In this document: positions 1 to 10,231 of the stretch, one piece after another
Numbering within the stretch: position 1 is the first letter of the stretch
How the letters are laid out: every line of letters begins with the position of its first letter
Assembly (NCBI RefSeq): GCF_030315975.1
Contig: NZ_JASXSZ010000001.1
Coordinates: forward strand, 434,001-498,000
Reading direction: 5' to 3'
From: Microbacterium candidum
Lineage (GTDB): Bacteria > Actinomycetota > Actinomycetes > Actinomycetales > Microbacteriaceae
Length of the DNA stretch: 64,000 nt
Made by a program: the position numbers and the translations under genes
The notes under the pieces: model-generated
Database searches by the model: none
Seen by the model: only the letters and a program-made list of their open reading frames with translations
What the model was told of the DNA's origin: nothing

Positions 1-126
1 CTCGACGATGCCGATGACGACGTCGACGCCCGAGGCGAGCCGCGTGCGGCCCTCCTCGAGCATCTCGTACGTCTTGCCGACGCCGGGTGCGGCGCCGAGC
101 AGGACGCGCAGCCTGCCGCGCTTCAT
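1..126 (-). CDS. kdpD: KdpD sensor kinase, N-terminal fragment
   Basis: This is the first 42 codons of the potassium-sensing histidine kinase KdpD; the gene continues beyond the left edge. The translation begins MKRGRLRVLLGAAPGVGKTY, and GAAPGVGKT is the Walker-A-like loop that opens the conserved N-terminal KdpD domain. In the known system KdpD phosphorylates KdpE to switch on kdpFABC when potassium is low. It is the next gene after kdpC on the same strand, but a 247-bp gap filled with inverted repeats separates them, so it may have its own promoter or be partly uncoupled from the pump genes. The identity is firm despite the short length. Confidence 0.9.
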   Translation of the reverse strand, partial: MKRGRLRVLLGAAPGVGKTYEMLEEGRTRLASGVDVVIGIVE

Positions 127-235
127 GGTGTCATTCTCCCGTGCGGGCTTCGTCGCGGGCAGTGCGCCGTGCGGTGCGCGCGCTCGCGGCGGTGCCCGCG
201 GACGCAGGGTCGCTCGGGCCCACGAGCCGCCCGGC

Positions 236-358
236 CCCGTGTCCCACAACATGCGGCCAGCCCGTGCGCCGCCCCGCGTCTGATGGGACACCTCGGGATG
301 ACGTGTCCCACAACGCGTGGGTATCGACGGAGCCGAGCCGCATGTTGTGGGACACGGG
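236..358. repeat. Nested inverted repeats between kdpC and kdpD
   Basis: A perfect 22-bp inverted repeat has arms at 236-257 and 337-358 (core GTGTCCCACAACATGCGGC). A second, weaker pair lies inside: TGTCCCACAACGCG at about 304-317 and ATGGGACAC at 283-291. The block fills the kdpC-kdpD gap. It could form a large transcript hairpin that lowers kdpD expression relative to kdpFABC, or it may be a mobile palindromic repeat. I found no other copy of the GTCCCACAAC motif in this window. Confidence 0.7.
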
Positions 359-373
359 CGAGTCTCGGGGCAC

Positions 374-1015
374 TCACTTCGCCGAGTCCAGAGCGAGGTT
401 GAGCTTCAGGACGTTCACCCGCGGTTCGCCGAGGAACCCGATGTCCCGGGGGAGCGTGTTCGCCTCGACGAGCGCGCGCACCGCAGCATCCGACATCCCG
501 CGCGCCTGCGCGACCCGGTCGACCTGGATGAGCGCGTACGCGACGCTGATGTCGGGGTCGAGGCCCGACCCGGACGACGTGACCGCATCCGGCGGAACGG
601 CCGAGGGATCGACTCCGTTGAAGGCGGCGATCGCCGCGCCGTTCGCATCGATCTGCTTCACGAGGGTCTTGTTGCTCGGCCCGAGGTTCGTGCCGCCGGA
701 AGCCGTGGCGTCATACCCCTTGCCCGCCGCGGACGGCCGCGGCTGGAAGTAGGTCGCGAGCGGCTTCCCCGACGCGTCCGCGAAGGTCTGGCCGAGCAGG
801 GCCGAGCCGACGGCGTTCCCGTGGGAGTCGGCGATGAGCGATCCGTTCGCCTGCCAGGAGAGGGCGGACTGGGCGATCCCGGTGATCAGCAGCGGGTAGG
901 CGAGGCCGAGCACGACGGTCGCGACGAGCATCGCGCGGAAGGCCGCGCCGAGGGTGCGCATGGTGCCGCGGCGGCTCGAACGCGCGGGTCGGGCGGGAGC
1001 GATGGTGGTGGACAT
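374..1015 (-). CDS. kdpC: Potassium-transporting ATPase subunit C (KdpC)
   Basis: KdpC is the single-span accessory subunit of the KdpFABC potassium pump in the cytoplasmic membrane. The 213-aa product has a basic N-terminus, one membrane segment at about residues 23-43, and the family landmarks ATYFQPRPSA and SGSGLDPDIS. I chose the ATG at 1015 because AAGGAG (1022-1027) sits 6 nt upstream; an in-frame GTG at 1030 would overlap that ribosome site. It follows kdpB after 23 nt in the same operon. Length is typical of actinobacterial KdpC. Confidence 0.95.
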   Translation of the reverse strand: MSTTIAPARPARSSRRGTMRTLGAAFRAMLVATVVLGLAYPLLITGIAQSALSWQANGSLIADSHGNAVGSALLGQTFADASGKPLATYFQPRPSAAGKGYDATASGGTNLGPSNKTLVKQIDANGAAIAAFNGVDPSAVPPDAVTSSGSGLDPDISVAYALIQVDRVAQARGMSDAAVRALVEANTLPRDIGFLGEPRVNVLKLNLALDSAK

Positions 1016-1038
1016 GAGCGTCTCCTTCACAGGCCGGG

Positions 1039-3276
<2,238 letters not shown>

Positions 3277-3277
3277 G

Positions 3278-4960
3278 TCAGAGTCCTTCCGCAAGGGGTC
3301 CGAGCGCCAGCACCGGGAAATAGGTGAGCGCCACGACGATCAGGGTGACGGCGACGAGGAGCCCGACGAACATGGGCCGGTGGGTGGGCAGCGTGCCGGC
3401 CGTCGAGGGCACGATGTCCTGCTGTGCGAGGGATCCGGCGAGGGCGAGCACGAAGACCATCGGCACGAACCGGCCGAGCAGCATCGCGACCGCCAGCGCG
3501 CTGTTCAGCCACGGCGTGTTCGCGGTCAGGCCGGCGAATGCGGATCCGTTGTTGTTCGCCGCCGACGTGAAGGCGTAGAGCACTTCGCTCATGCCGTGCG
3601 GCCCCGGGTTCAGGATCGACACGCTCTCGACGTTCTGGCGCACGCCCGGCAGGGCGAAGCTCAGGGCCGTGCCCGCGAGCACGAGCGTCGGCGTCACGAG
3701 GATGTACAGGCTCGCGAGCTTCATCTCGCGCGGACCGATCTTCTTGCCGATGTACTCGGGGGTGCGCCCGACCATGAGGCCGCCGACGAAGACCGCGATG
3801 ATCGCGAGGACGAGGATGCCGTACAGGCCCGATCCGACGCCGCCCGGCGCGACCTCGCCGAGCATCATGTTGAACATCGCCATCATGCCGCCGAGCGCGG
3901 TGTACGAGTCGTGCATCGAGTCGACCGCACCCGTCGAGGTGAGGGTCGTCCCGGTCGCGAAGAGCGTCGAGCCGAGGACGCCGAAGCGCTGCTCCTTGCC
4001 CTCCATCGCGACGCCGCCCGCGGCTTTCACGGCTGCTCCGCCGGACGTCGTCTCGAACCACGTCATGACCGCGAGGGAGGCGACGGCGATCGTGGCCATC
4101 GCCGCGACGATCGCGGTCCCCTGACGGTTGTCGCCGATCATGCGGCCGAACGCTCGGGGAAGGCTGAACGGGATGACCAGCAGCAGCAGGACCTCGAACA
4201 GGTTCGTCCACGGCGTCGGGTTCTCGAACGGGTGCGCCGAGTTCGCGTTGTAGAAGCCGCCGCCGTTCGTGCCGAGGAGCTTGATCGCCTCCTGCGAGGC
4301 GACCGGCCCGCCGGGGATCGACTGCGCCGCGCCGCTCAGCGTGTGCACGGTCATGAAGCCGGCGACGTTCTGCACGACGCCCGCGATGACGAGGACGACG
4401 GCCGCGACGGCCGCGAGGGGGAGCAGGATGCGGCCGCTCGCGCGGACGAGATCCACCCAGAAGTTGCCGATCGTGCCGCTGCGGCGGGCGGCGAATCCGC
4501 GCACGAGGGCGATCGCGACGGCGATGCCGACGGCGGCCGAGACGAAGTTCTGCACCGCGAGCCCGGCGAACTGGACGGTGTAGCCCATCGTCGTCTCGGG
4601 CGAGTAGGACTGCCAGTTCGTGTTCGTGACGAACGAGACCGCGGTGTTGAACGCGAGGCCCTCCGGCACCGGGGGCAGGCCGAGCGACCACGGCAGGATC
4701 GCCTGGATCCGCTGCAGCACGTAGACGAACAGCACGCCCATGAGCGAGAACGCGATGACGCCGCGCAGGTACGCGGGCCACGACTGCGAAGACTGCGAGT
4801 CCACGCCGATCAGGCGGTAGACGCCGCGCTCCACGGCCCAGTCCTTGCGGGTCGTGAAGACCCTCGCCATGTAGTCGCCGAGCGGCCGGTAGAGCAGCGC
4901 GAGCAGGACGATGAGGGTGGCAGCCTGCAGGATGCCGAGGACGACCGAGTCGGGCGACAT
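3278..4960 (-). CDS. kdpA: Potassium-transporting ATPase subunit A (KdpA)
   Basis: KdpA is the channel-like potassium-binding subunit of KdpFABC, a polytopic membrane protein. The 560-aa product has the family's pore-loop motifs: [28 protein letters not shown] and [14 protein letters not shown], where the TNGGG-type segments form the selectivity filter. Length matches the family. Its ATG overlaps the stop of kdpF (ATGA) and it ends 1 nt before kdpB, so kdpF, kdpA and kdpB are almost certainly translated as a coupled unit. Confidence 0.97.
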   Translation of the reverse strand: MSPDSVVLGILQAATLIVLLALLYRPLGDYMARVFTTRKDWAVERGVYRLIGVDSQSSQSWPAYLRGVIAFSLMGVLFVYVLQRIQAILPWSLGLPPVPEGLAFNTAVSFVTNTNWQSYSPETTMGYTVQFAGLAVQNFVSAAVGIAVAIALVRGFAARRSGTIGNFWVDLVRASGRILLPLAAVAAVVLVIAGVVQNVAGFMTVHTLSGAAQSIPGGPVASQEAIKLLGTNGGGFYNANSAHPFENPTPWTNLFEVLLLLVIPFSLPRAFGRMIGDNRQGTAIVAAMATIAVASLAVMTWFETTSGGAAVKAAGGVAMEGKEQRFGVLGSTLFATGTTLTSTGAVDSMHDSYTALGGMMAMFNMMLGEVAPGGVGSGLYGILVLAIIAVFVGGLMVGRTPEYIGKKIGPREMKLASLYILVTPTLVLAGTALSFALPGVRQNVESVSILNPGPHGMSEVLYAFTSAANNNGSAFAGLTANTPWLNSALAVAMLLGRFVPMVFVLALAGSLAQQDIVPSTAGTLPTHRPMFVGLLVAVTLIVVALTYFPVLALGPLAEGL

Positions 4961-5049
4961 CAGAAGCGCTCCGGCTTCACGAGGGCGACCACGAGGTAGA
5001 CGATCGCGGCGATGCCGATTGCGGCGGCGATGAGCGAGAACACGATCAT
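4960..5049 (-). CDS. kdpF: KdpF small membrane subunit
   Basis: This 29-residue single-span protein begins [20 protein letters not shown] and ends ALVKPERF, a close match to KdpF, the lipid-like stabilising subunit of the Kdp complex. Its stop overlaps the kdpA start by 4 nt, and its start overlaps the stop of a still smaller ORF upstream. Position, hydrophobicity and the C-terminal KPERF are what identify it. Confidence 0.93.
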   Translation of the reverse strand: MIVFSLIAAAIGIAAIVYLVVALVKPERF

Positions 5050-5132
5050 CGGATCTTCTCCACCGCCTTCGCGACGAGGGCGACGAGAGCGAACAGCGCG
5101 ATCGTCGCGGCGATGCAGATCACATCGAGCAC
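5046..5132 (-). CDS. 28-aa hydrophobic ORF upstream of kdpF
   Basis: A GTG-initiated frame encodes 28 residues starting [20 protein letters not shown] and ending in KAVEKIR. It is preceded by a strong GGAGG 6 nt upstream, and its TGA overlaps the kdpF ATG (ATGA), the same coupling used by kdpF and kdpA. The product is one hydrophobic helix with a short basic tail, so it looks like a second KdpF-like micro-protein or a translational leader for the operon. I believe similar short ORFs precede kdpF in other actinobacteria but cannot check that here. No function is assigned. Confidence 0.7.
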   Translation of the reverse strand: MLDVICIAATIALFALVALVAKAVEKIR

Positions 5133-5336
5133 GGGAAGCCTCCATCCGGGCCGCCGGGTGCGTCCCGGGATCCGATGCAACTCCTGTGCGAGAGCCGGAT
5201 CCGCCGTCCTGACGGAATCCATACAGCGCCCCGGCGGTCCCTTACGGACCTCTCACGCCCGGCCCGGTCTCGGCATCCTGGATTCCGACACCGGGGGTTC
5301 GCCCCGACCCAGGGCGCAGCGCACCCCGTTTCGACA

Positions 5337-5370
5337 CGAATCCCCTGGTTCGCGTGAACCAGGGGATTCG
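5337..5370. terminator. Hairpin 3' of the KimA-like gene
   Basis: A perfect 14-bp stem (CGAATCCCCTGGTT and its complement) with a 6-nt loop lies 22 nt past the stop codon of the minus-strand permease gene at 5392 and upstream of the Kdp operon. It has no T-run on either strand, so it is a terminator-like hairpin at best; it also resembles other GGGGTTCGC-containing intergenic repeats here. Confidence 0.55.
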
Positions 5371-5391
5371 AGAAGAGCAGGATGCGGCGGG

Positions 5392-7518
5392 CTACTTCCC
5401 GTCGCGCTCCTTCAGGTCGATGGAGGCCGTCTTCGGCGGTCCGGCCGGACGCATGACGCGGCGGCCCTTCTGGACGACGCTGTCGTCGTAATAGCGCCCC
5501 GCGCGGTCCTGGCCGGGAAGGGCTCGGGAACGTCGGCCGTAGATGAGCTCGGACGAGTCGAGCAGCCACGGCACGAGCGTGATCGACACGCCGTGCAGGA
5601 GCATGAGCTGCTGCGCGATGCGGCTGGCCCGACGGTTGTGGAGGATCCTCTCCCACCAGTGCCCGACGATGTACTGCGGGAGGTAGACCGTGATGACGGC
5701 CGATCCGTTCTCGGCCCGGTACTTCTTGATGTACTCGGCGATCGGGCCGGCGTACGTGCGGAACGGCGACTCGATGATCTTGAGCGGGATCGGCATCCGA
5801 TGCGCCCGCCATTCCTTCTCGAGATCGGCGGCGTCCTCCGCCGTCACCGCGATATGGATGGCGAACGTCTTCTCGTGCTTGGCGGCGAGGGCGTAGTCGA
5901 TCGCCTTGACGACGGGCTTCTGCAGCTTGTTCACGAGGATGAGGGCGACGTCGCCCTGCGAGCCGAAGTGGGTGTCGTCATCCATCGCGATCTCGTGCTC
6001 GACGTCGCGGTAGTACCGGTGCACGCCGATCATGAGGAACGACAGCACGGGGATCGCGAGGAAGACGAGCCAGGCACCGTGCGTGAACTTCGTGATCGTG
6101 ACGATGACGAGGACGATCGAGGTGAGCGTCGCGCCGAGCGAGTTGATCGCGAGGCCCTTCCGGAGCCCGAACGCCTCCTTGCGGGTCGCCTTCGTGTCGC
6201 GCAGATTCTCCGGCATGAGGCGGATGCCGCGCAGCCCCCGCCGCCAGTGGCGGATCATGCCGACCTGACCGAGCGTGAACGACACGAACACGCCGATGAT
6301 GTACAGCTGGATGAGGTTCGTGAGGTTCGCCTGGTAGATGATCAGCACGCCCATGGCGACGAGGCCGAGGATGATCATGCCGTTCGAGTACACGAGGCGG
6401 TCGCCGCGGGTGTTGAGCGCCTTCGGCGCGTAGCCGTCGCGGGCGAGCACCGACCCGAGCAGGGGGAACCCGTTGAACGCCGTGTTGGCTGCGAGGAGCA
6501 GGACGACCGCGGTGGCCGCCTGGATGACGAAGAACGGGATGCTGTCCATGCCGAACGTGGCGGCGGCGACCTGCGCCATGAGGCTCGGCTGCGGATTGCT
6601 GCAGTCCCAGCCGATGAGCTCGGTGCAGGGGTTCTCCGCGTAGTGCACGCCCGCCACGAGCGCGAGAAGCGTGAGGCCGGAGAACAGGACGATGGCGATC
6701 GTGCCCATCATCGCGAGCGTGGTCTGGGCGTTGCGGATCTTCGGCTTGCGGAACGCCTGCACGCCGTTCGACACCGCCTCGATGCCGGTGAGGGCCGAAC
6801 AGCCGCTCGAGAACGCACGCAGGACGAGGAGGATGACCGCCGCCTGGGTGATCGAGTCCGCGTGCACCTGGTACTGGGCGCTGGAGGCGACCGGCGGGTG
6901 ACCGAGGAGGATCTCCACGATGCCCGTGACGACCATCACGCCGACCGAGCCGATGAAGATGTACGTCGGGATCGCGAAGGCGCGCGACGCCTCGCGCACG
7001 CCGCGCAGGTTCACCACGACGATGAGGATGACGAACCCGACGGCCATCTCCACGCGCCACGGGTTCAGCGCCGGCAGCGCCGAGATGATGTTGTCGACGC
7101 CGGACGCGACCGACACCGAGACCGTCAGGACGTAGTCGACGAGCAGGGCGGATGCGACGACCACGCCCGGGATCTCGCCGAGGTTCTTGCGCGCGACCTC
7201 GTAGTCGCCGCCGCCGGACGGATACGCCTTGATCAGCTGCCGGTAGCTCAGCACGATGACGGCGAGCAGCACGACGACGGCGAGCGCGATCCACGGGCTG
7301 AACGCCAGGAAGGCGAGTCCTCCGGTGAGGAGGATCATCATCATCTCCTGCGGACCGTACGCGACGGACGACAGCGCGTCCGACGCGAAGATCGGCAGCG
7401 CCATGCGCTTCGGGAGGAGGTGGCTCTCCGCGTTGGTCGACGCCAGCGGGTCGCCGATCAGGATGCGTTTCGCGATCGGGACTTCATCGACTTCGTCCTC
7501 GCGACTCTCGTTCGTCAC
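5392..7518 (-). CDS. KimA-like potassium / APC superfamily permease
   Basis: A polytopic transporter of 708 residues. The first part, with the segment ALPIFASDALSSVAYGPQEM and about twelve membrane helices up to residue ~460, is typical of the APC/KUP-type group that includes Bacillus KimA (YdaO), a high-affinity potassium importer. The C-terminal ~200 residues are soluble and resemble the universal-stress-like domain of that group. Its position directly upstream of the Kdp operon fits potassium uptake. I chose the GTG at 7518: TAATTT at 7527-7532 and TTGCAT at 7550-7555, 17 bp apart, form a promoter that would start transcription at that codon; a TTG at 7527 is an alternative. No c-di-AMP riboswitch was recognised. 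Annotation as a generic amino acid permease is possible. Confidence 0.8.
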   Translation of the reverse strand: MTNESREDEVDEVPIAKRILIGDPLASTNAESHLLPKRMALPIFASDALSSVAYGPQEMMMILLTGGLAFLAFSPWIALAVVVLLAVIVLSYRQLIKAYPSGGGDYEVARKNLGEIPGVVVASALLVDYVLTVSVSVASGVDNIISALPALNPWRVEMAVGFVILIVVVNLRGVREASRAFAIPTYIFIGSVGVMVVTGIVEILLGHPPVASSAQYQVHADSITQAAVILLVLRAFSSGCSALTGIEAVSNGVQAFRKPKIRNAQTTLAMMGTIAIVLFSGLTLLALVAGVHYAENPCTELIGWDCSNPQPSLMAQVAAATFGMDSIPFFVIQAATAVVLLLAANTAFNGFPLLGSVLARDGYAPKALNTRGDRLVYSNGMIILGLVAMGVLIIYQANLTNLIQLYIIGVFVSFTLGQVGMIRHWRRGLRGIRLMPENLRDTKATRKEAFGLRKGLAINSLGATLTSIVLVIVTITKFTHGAWLVFLAIPVLSFLMIGVHRYYRDVEHEIAMDDDTHFGSQGDVALILVNKLQKPVVKAIDYALAAKHEKTFAIHIAVTAEDAADLEKEWRAHRMPIPLKIIESPFRTYAGPIAEYIKKYRAENGSAVITVYLPQYIVGHWWERILHNRRASRIAQQLMLLHGVSITLVPWLLDSSELIYGRRSRALPGQDRAGRYYDDSVVQKGRRVMRPAGPPKTASIDLKERDGK

Positions 7519-7526
7519 GGCGGGCA

Positions 7527-7555
7527 AAATTACGCTGATCGTCCCCCGGATGCAA
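7527..7555 (-). promoter_or_regulatory. Promoter of the KimA-like gene
   Basis: Reading the minus strand, TTGCAT (7550-7555) is followed after 17 nt by TAATTT (7527-7532). The -10 ends 8 nt before the GTG at 7518, predicting a leaderless or near-leaderless transcript; there is no Shine-Dalgarno sequence. Confidence 0.5.
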
Positions 7556-7650
7556 CGTGACGCGGCGTACGTTATCCGGTCGATGTTTCGCCGGCACGGA
7601 TACGCGGGCGCATCGACGGGGCCTCCGGGCCCGACGAGGGGAGGAGAACA

Positions 7651-7713
7651 GAGGAGCGGAGGACCGAATCGGGGAGGATGCCTCCTCCCTCCGTCGGATC
7701 GACTCCGCTCCTC
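7651..7713. terminator. Hairpin 3' of the M20 hydrolase gene
   Basis: Inverted arms GAGGAGCGGAG (7651-7661) and CTCCGCTCCTC (7703-7713) enclose an inner GGGGAGGA/TCCTCCC stem. The structure lies 28 nt beyond the stop of the minus-strand gene at 7741 and separates it from the KimA-like promoter. Confidence 0.5.
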
Positions 7714-7740
7714 GACCGGGTCAGCCGAGTCGGCCGCGCG

Positions 7741-8973
7741 TCAGCCCAGGAACTCGCGCGCGGCGAGGGCGAGCGCGTCGACGCCGCGCTCGATCGTGGG
7801 GTGCAGGACCGGGGCGAAGTGCGCCGAGTGGTTCGTCGGGATGTCGGTCTCCAGACGCCCGGCTGCGGCCGCGGCGGCGTAGGCCTCGGGGTCGACACCG
7901 CCCCAGAACCAGAAGACGAGGGGCACGCCGGCATCCCGGGCGAACCAGGAGACGTCCTCGCTGCCGGTGAACATGCCTGGGTTGATGACGGTGCCCTCGC
8001 CGAAAGCGCCCTCGAAGGCGGCGACGACACGGGCGGTGGCATCCGCGTCGTTGATCGTCGGCGGGAGGGTGTGGTCGGTCACGATCGTGGGCTGCTCGGT
8101 GGCGCCGGATGCGGCGGCCTCCGCGTTGACGATGCGCTCGACCTTCGCGAGCACGGCGTCGCGCATCTCGTCGTCCGGGTAGCGCAGGCTGAGCTCGAGC
8201 TTCGCCTCGTCGGAGATGATGTTGTTCTTCAGGCCCGCGTGGATCGAGCCGACGGTGACGACGGCGACGTCGCGGGGGTCGACCTCGCGCGAGACGATGG
8301 TCTGCAGCCGCATGACCGTGGCCGCCGCCATCACGACGGGGTCGATCGTCGCCTGCGGCCGGGAGCCGTGGCCGCCACGGCCGCGGAGCGTGACGGTGAG
8401 GCCGTCCGAGGCGGCCATCTGCGTCCCGGGGCGCACCCCGATCGTGCCCGCGGGGAGCGGGGTCACGTGCTGGCCGAGGACGATGTCGGGACGGGGGAAG
8501 CGGTCGAGCGCGCCCGCGTCGAGCATCGCCCGCGAGCCGGCGCCGTACTCTTCGGCGGGCTGGAAGACGGCGACCACGGTGCCGCTCCAGGCGTCCTTCT
8601 CCGCAACGAGCTTCTCGAGCGCGCCGAGCAGCGCCGTCACGTGCATGTCGTGGCCGCACGCGTGCATCACGGGGACGTCGATCCCGTGCGGGTCCGTTCC
8701 GCGGGCGGTGCTCGCGTAGGGGAGACCCGTGTGCTCCTCGACGGGCAGTCCGTCCATGTCGGCGCGGAGCCAGACGACCGGCCCGGCGGTCCCCGAGCCC
8801 GTCGAGGGGTTGCGCAGTACGCCGATCACGCCGGTGCGGCCGACGCCTTCGGTGGTCTCGAGCCCCAGAGTGCGCAGGTGGTCGGCGACGATGCCGGCGG
8901 TGCGGTGCTCCTGGAAGGACAGCTCGGGATGCTGGTGCAGGTCGGTGTAGAGGCCTTCGAGGTCGATGCTCAT
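7741..8973 (-). CDS. M20 family metallo-amidohydrolase
   Basis: A 410-aa cytosolic hydrolase of the M20/aminoacylase group that removes acyl groups from amino acids or related amides. Motifs include LHQHPELSFQE at the N-terminus, the metal-binding VMHACGHDMH, and a FQPAEEYGAG segment with the catalytic Glu pair. The gene starts at an ATG and stands alone. Oddity: between GVIGVLRN and VVWLRADMD there is an extra NPSTGSGTAGP, encoded by a single arm of the family B repeat at 8788-8810. The exact substrate cannot be told from sequence; hippurate-hydrolase-like or N-acyl-amino-acid amidohydrolase activity are both plausible. Confidence 0.88.
   Translation of the reverse strand: MSIDLEGLYTDLHQHPELSFQEHRTAGIVADHLRTLGLETTEGVGRTGVIGVLRNPSTGSGTAGPVVWLRADMDGLPVEEHTGLPYASTARGTDPHGIDVPVMHACGHDMHVTALLGALEKLVAEKDAWSGTVVAVFQPAEEYGAGSRAMLDAGALDRFPRPDIVLGQHVTPLPAGTIGVRPGTQMAASDGLTVTLRGRGGHGSRPQATIDPVVMAAATVMRLQTIVSREVDPRDVAVVTVGSIHAGLKNNIISDEAKLELSLRYPDDEMRDAVLAKVERIVNAEAAASGATEQPTIVTDHTLPPTINDADATARVVAAFEGAFGEGTVINPGMFTGSEDVSWFARDAGVPLVFWFWGGVDPEAYAAAAAAGRLETDIPTNHSAHFAPVLHPTIERGVDALALAAREFLG
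8788..8810. repeat. Family B repeat arm inside the M20 gene
   Basis: The 23-nt sequence starting GGTCCCCGAGCCCGTC is identical to the first 23 nt of the left arm of the complete family B element at 20627. Here it is a single arm in the coding sequence and encodes the loop PSTGSGT on the minus strand. Confidence 0.7.
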
Positions 8974-9061
8974 GACCCGAGCCTACGGGTCGCGCGTCTC
9001 TCGCTGCCCGCGTCATCCCCGGCATCATCCCGGCATCATCCCGGCGTCATCCCGGCGTCCG

Positions 9062-9134
9062 GAAACAGGTGTTTCGGCGATTACAGGACTTTCGATCGAT
9101 CGAACAACCTGTTCTCGCCGAAACACCTGTTCTC
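9062..9134. repeat. Inverted repeat 3' of the LacI gene
   Basis: Arms AACAGGTGTTTCGGCGA (near 9064-9080) and TCGCCGAAACACCTGTT (near 9115-9131) are perfect complements separated by about 35 nt containing CGATCGATCG. The structure lies directly after the minus-strand LacI-family gene and could terminate it. The GTGTTTCGGCG core also occurs in the repeat block at 39370-39480. Confidence 0.6.
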
Positions 9135-9163
9135 GGCGGGTGGATGCGGTGGCCGCCGGCGAC

Positions 9164-10189
9164 TCAGCGGTCGAATCGGGCCGTCGTCGCGCGGACGACG
9201 AGTTCGAACGGCAGCTGTCCCGGGACCACGGTCGGCTGCTCGCCGTGCTCTTCGTGCGCCTCGAGCGCCTTCAGGAGAGCTTTCGCCGCCCGCACGCCCT
9301 GGTCGTGCGGGAACTGGTCGACGGTCGTCACCTGGAAGAACCGGCCGAGCTCGTGCCCGTCGATGCCGATGATGGAGAGGTCTTCGGGAACGCGGTAGCC
9401 GAGCTCGCGGGCGGCCAGGAGCGCCCCGATCGCCATCTCGTCCGAGGCGGCGAAGATCGCCGTGGGGCGGTCGCCCGGGCGGCCGAGCAGCTGCTTCCCG
9501 GCGCGGAACCCGCCCTCGATCGTGAAGTCGGCCGGCTCGTACAGCGCCGGATTCGGCGTGATGCCGGCGGCGCCCAGCGCGAGCTCGAAGCCCTGGCGCC
9601 GCTGGGTCGGGATATGGAAGTCGATGTCGAACTCGGGGCTCGCGCCGATGTGCGCGATCTCCCGGTGTCCGAGCGCGAGGAGGTGTTCGGTCGCAAGCCG
9701 CGCGACGGCGACGTCGTCGACCGTGAGGGTTGCGAGGCCCGGGTTCGGTCCGCCGATCGCGATGACCGGGAGTCCGAGCTCGCCGACGCGTCCGCTCTCC
9801 TCGGAGCCGAGTTCGATGGAGATCGCGATGACGCCGTCCACGCGCTGGCGGCGCAGCGACGTCTCGAAGACCTGCCGGCGCTGCTCGCGGTCTGCGGACA
9901 GGGAGTACAGCGTGATGTCATAGCCGTGCGCCATCAGCTCGCTCGCGATGCCCGAGAGCACGGTGCTGAAGAACCAGCGGTCGAGGTACGGCACGAGGAC
10001 GCCCACGTTGCGCGTTCGTCCCGACGCCAGGCTCGACGCCGACGCCGAGACGACGTATCCGAGCGACTGCGCCGCCGCCTCCACGCGTACGCGCGACGCA
10101 TCCGACACATTGCCGCGCCCGCTCAGCGCGCGCGACACCGTCGCGGTCGACACACCCGCCAGCCGTGCGACCTCATCGATGCCGACCAT
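9164..10189 (-). CDS. LacI family transcriptional regulator
   Basis: A 341-aa repressor-type protein. The N-terminal helix-turn-helix IDEVARLAGVSTATVSRALS and hinge are standard LacI family, followed by a periplasmic-binding-protein-like sugar sensor domain. It lies 42 nt downstream of the alpha-glucosidase gene on the same strand, so the two are probably co-transcribed and the regulator likely controls that operon through the TGCAAGCGCTTACA palindrome upstream of it. The effector is inferred to be an alpha-glucoside such as maltose or trehalose, but the sequence does not prove this. Confidence 0.9.
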   Translation of the reverse strand: MVGIDEVARLAGVSTATVSRALSGRGNVSDASRVRVEAAAQSLGYVVSASASSLASGRTRNVGVLVPYLDRWFFSTVLSGIASELMAHGYDITLYSLSADREQRRQVFETSLRRQRVDGVIAISIELGSEESGRVGELGLPVIAIGGPNPGLATLTVDDVAVARLATEHLLALGHREIAHIGASPEFDIDFHIPTQRRQGFELALGAAGITPNPALYEPADFTIEGGFRAGKQLLGRPGDRPTAIFAASDEMAIGALLAARELGYRVPEDLSIIGIDGHELGRFFQVTTVDQFPHDQGVRAAKALLKALEAHEEHGEQPTVVPGQLPFELVVRATTARFDR

Positions 10190-10231
10190 TGCTCTCCCGT
10201 CGCCGGATCCTTCCGGCCTCCCCAGGCCGCG

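Noticed and set aside
5133..5336. c-di-AMP (ydaO-type) riboswitch upstream of the Kdp operon
   Set aside because: I looked for the conserved core sequences and could not align them; a covariance-model search would be decisive.
5113..7560. 815-codon plus-strand frame opposite the KimA-like permease
   Set aside because: Shadow of a real gene: composition is almost entirely Arg, Asp, His, Glu and Ala with no motif or ribosome site.
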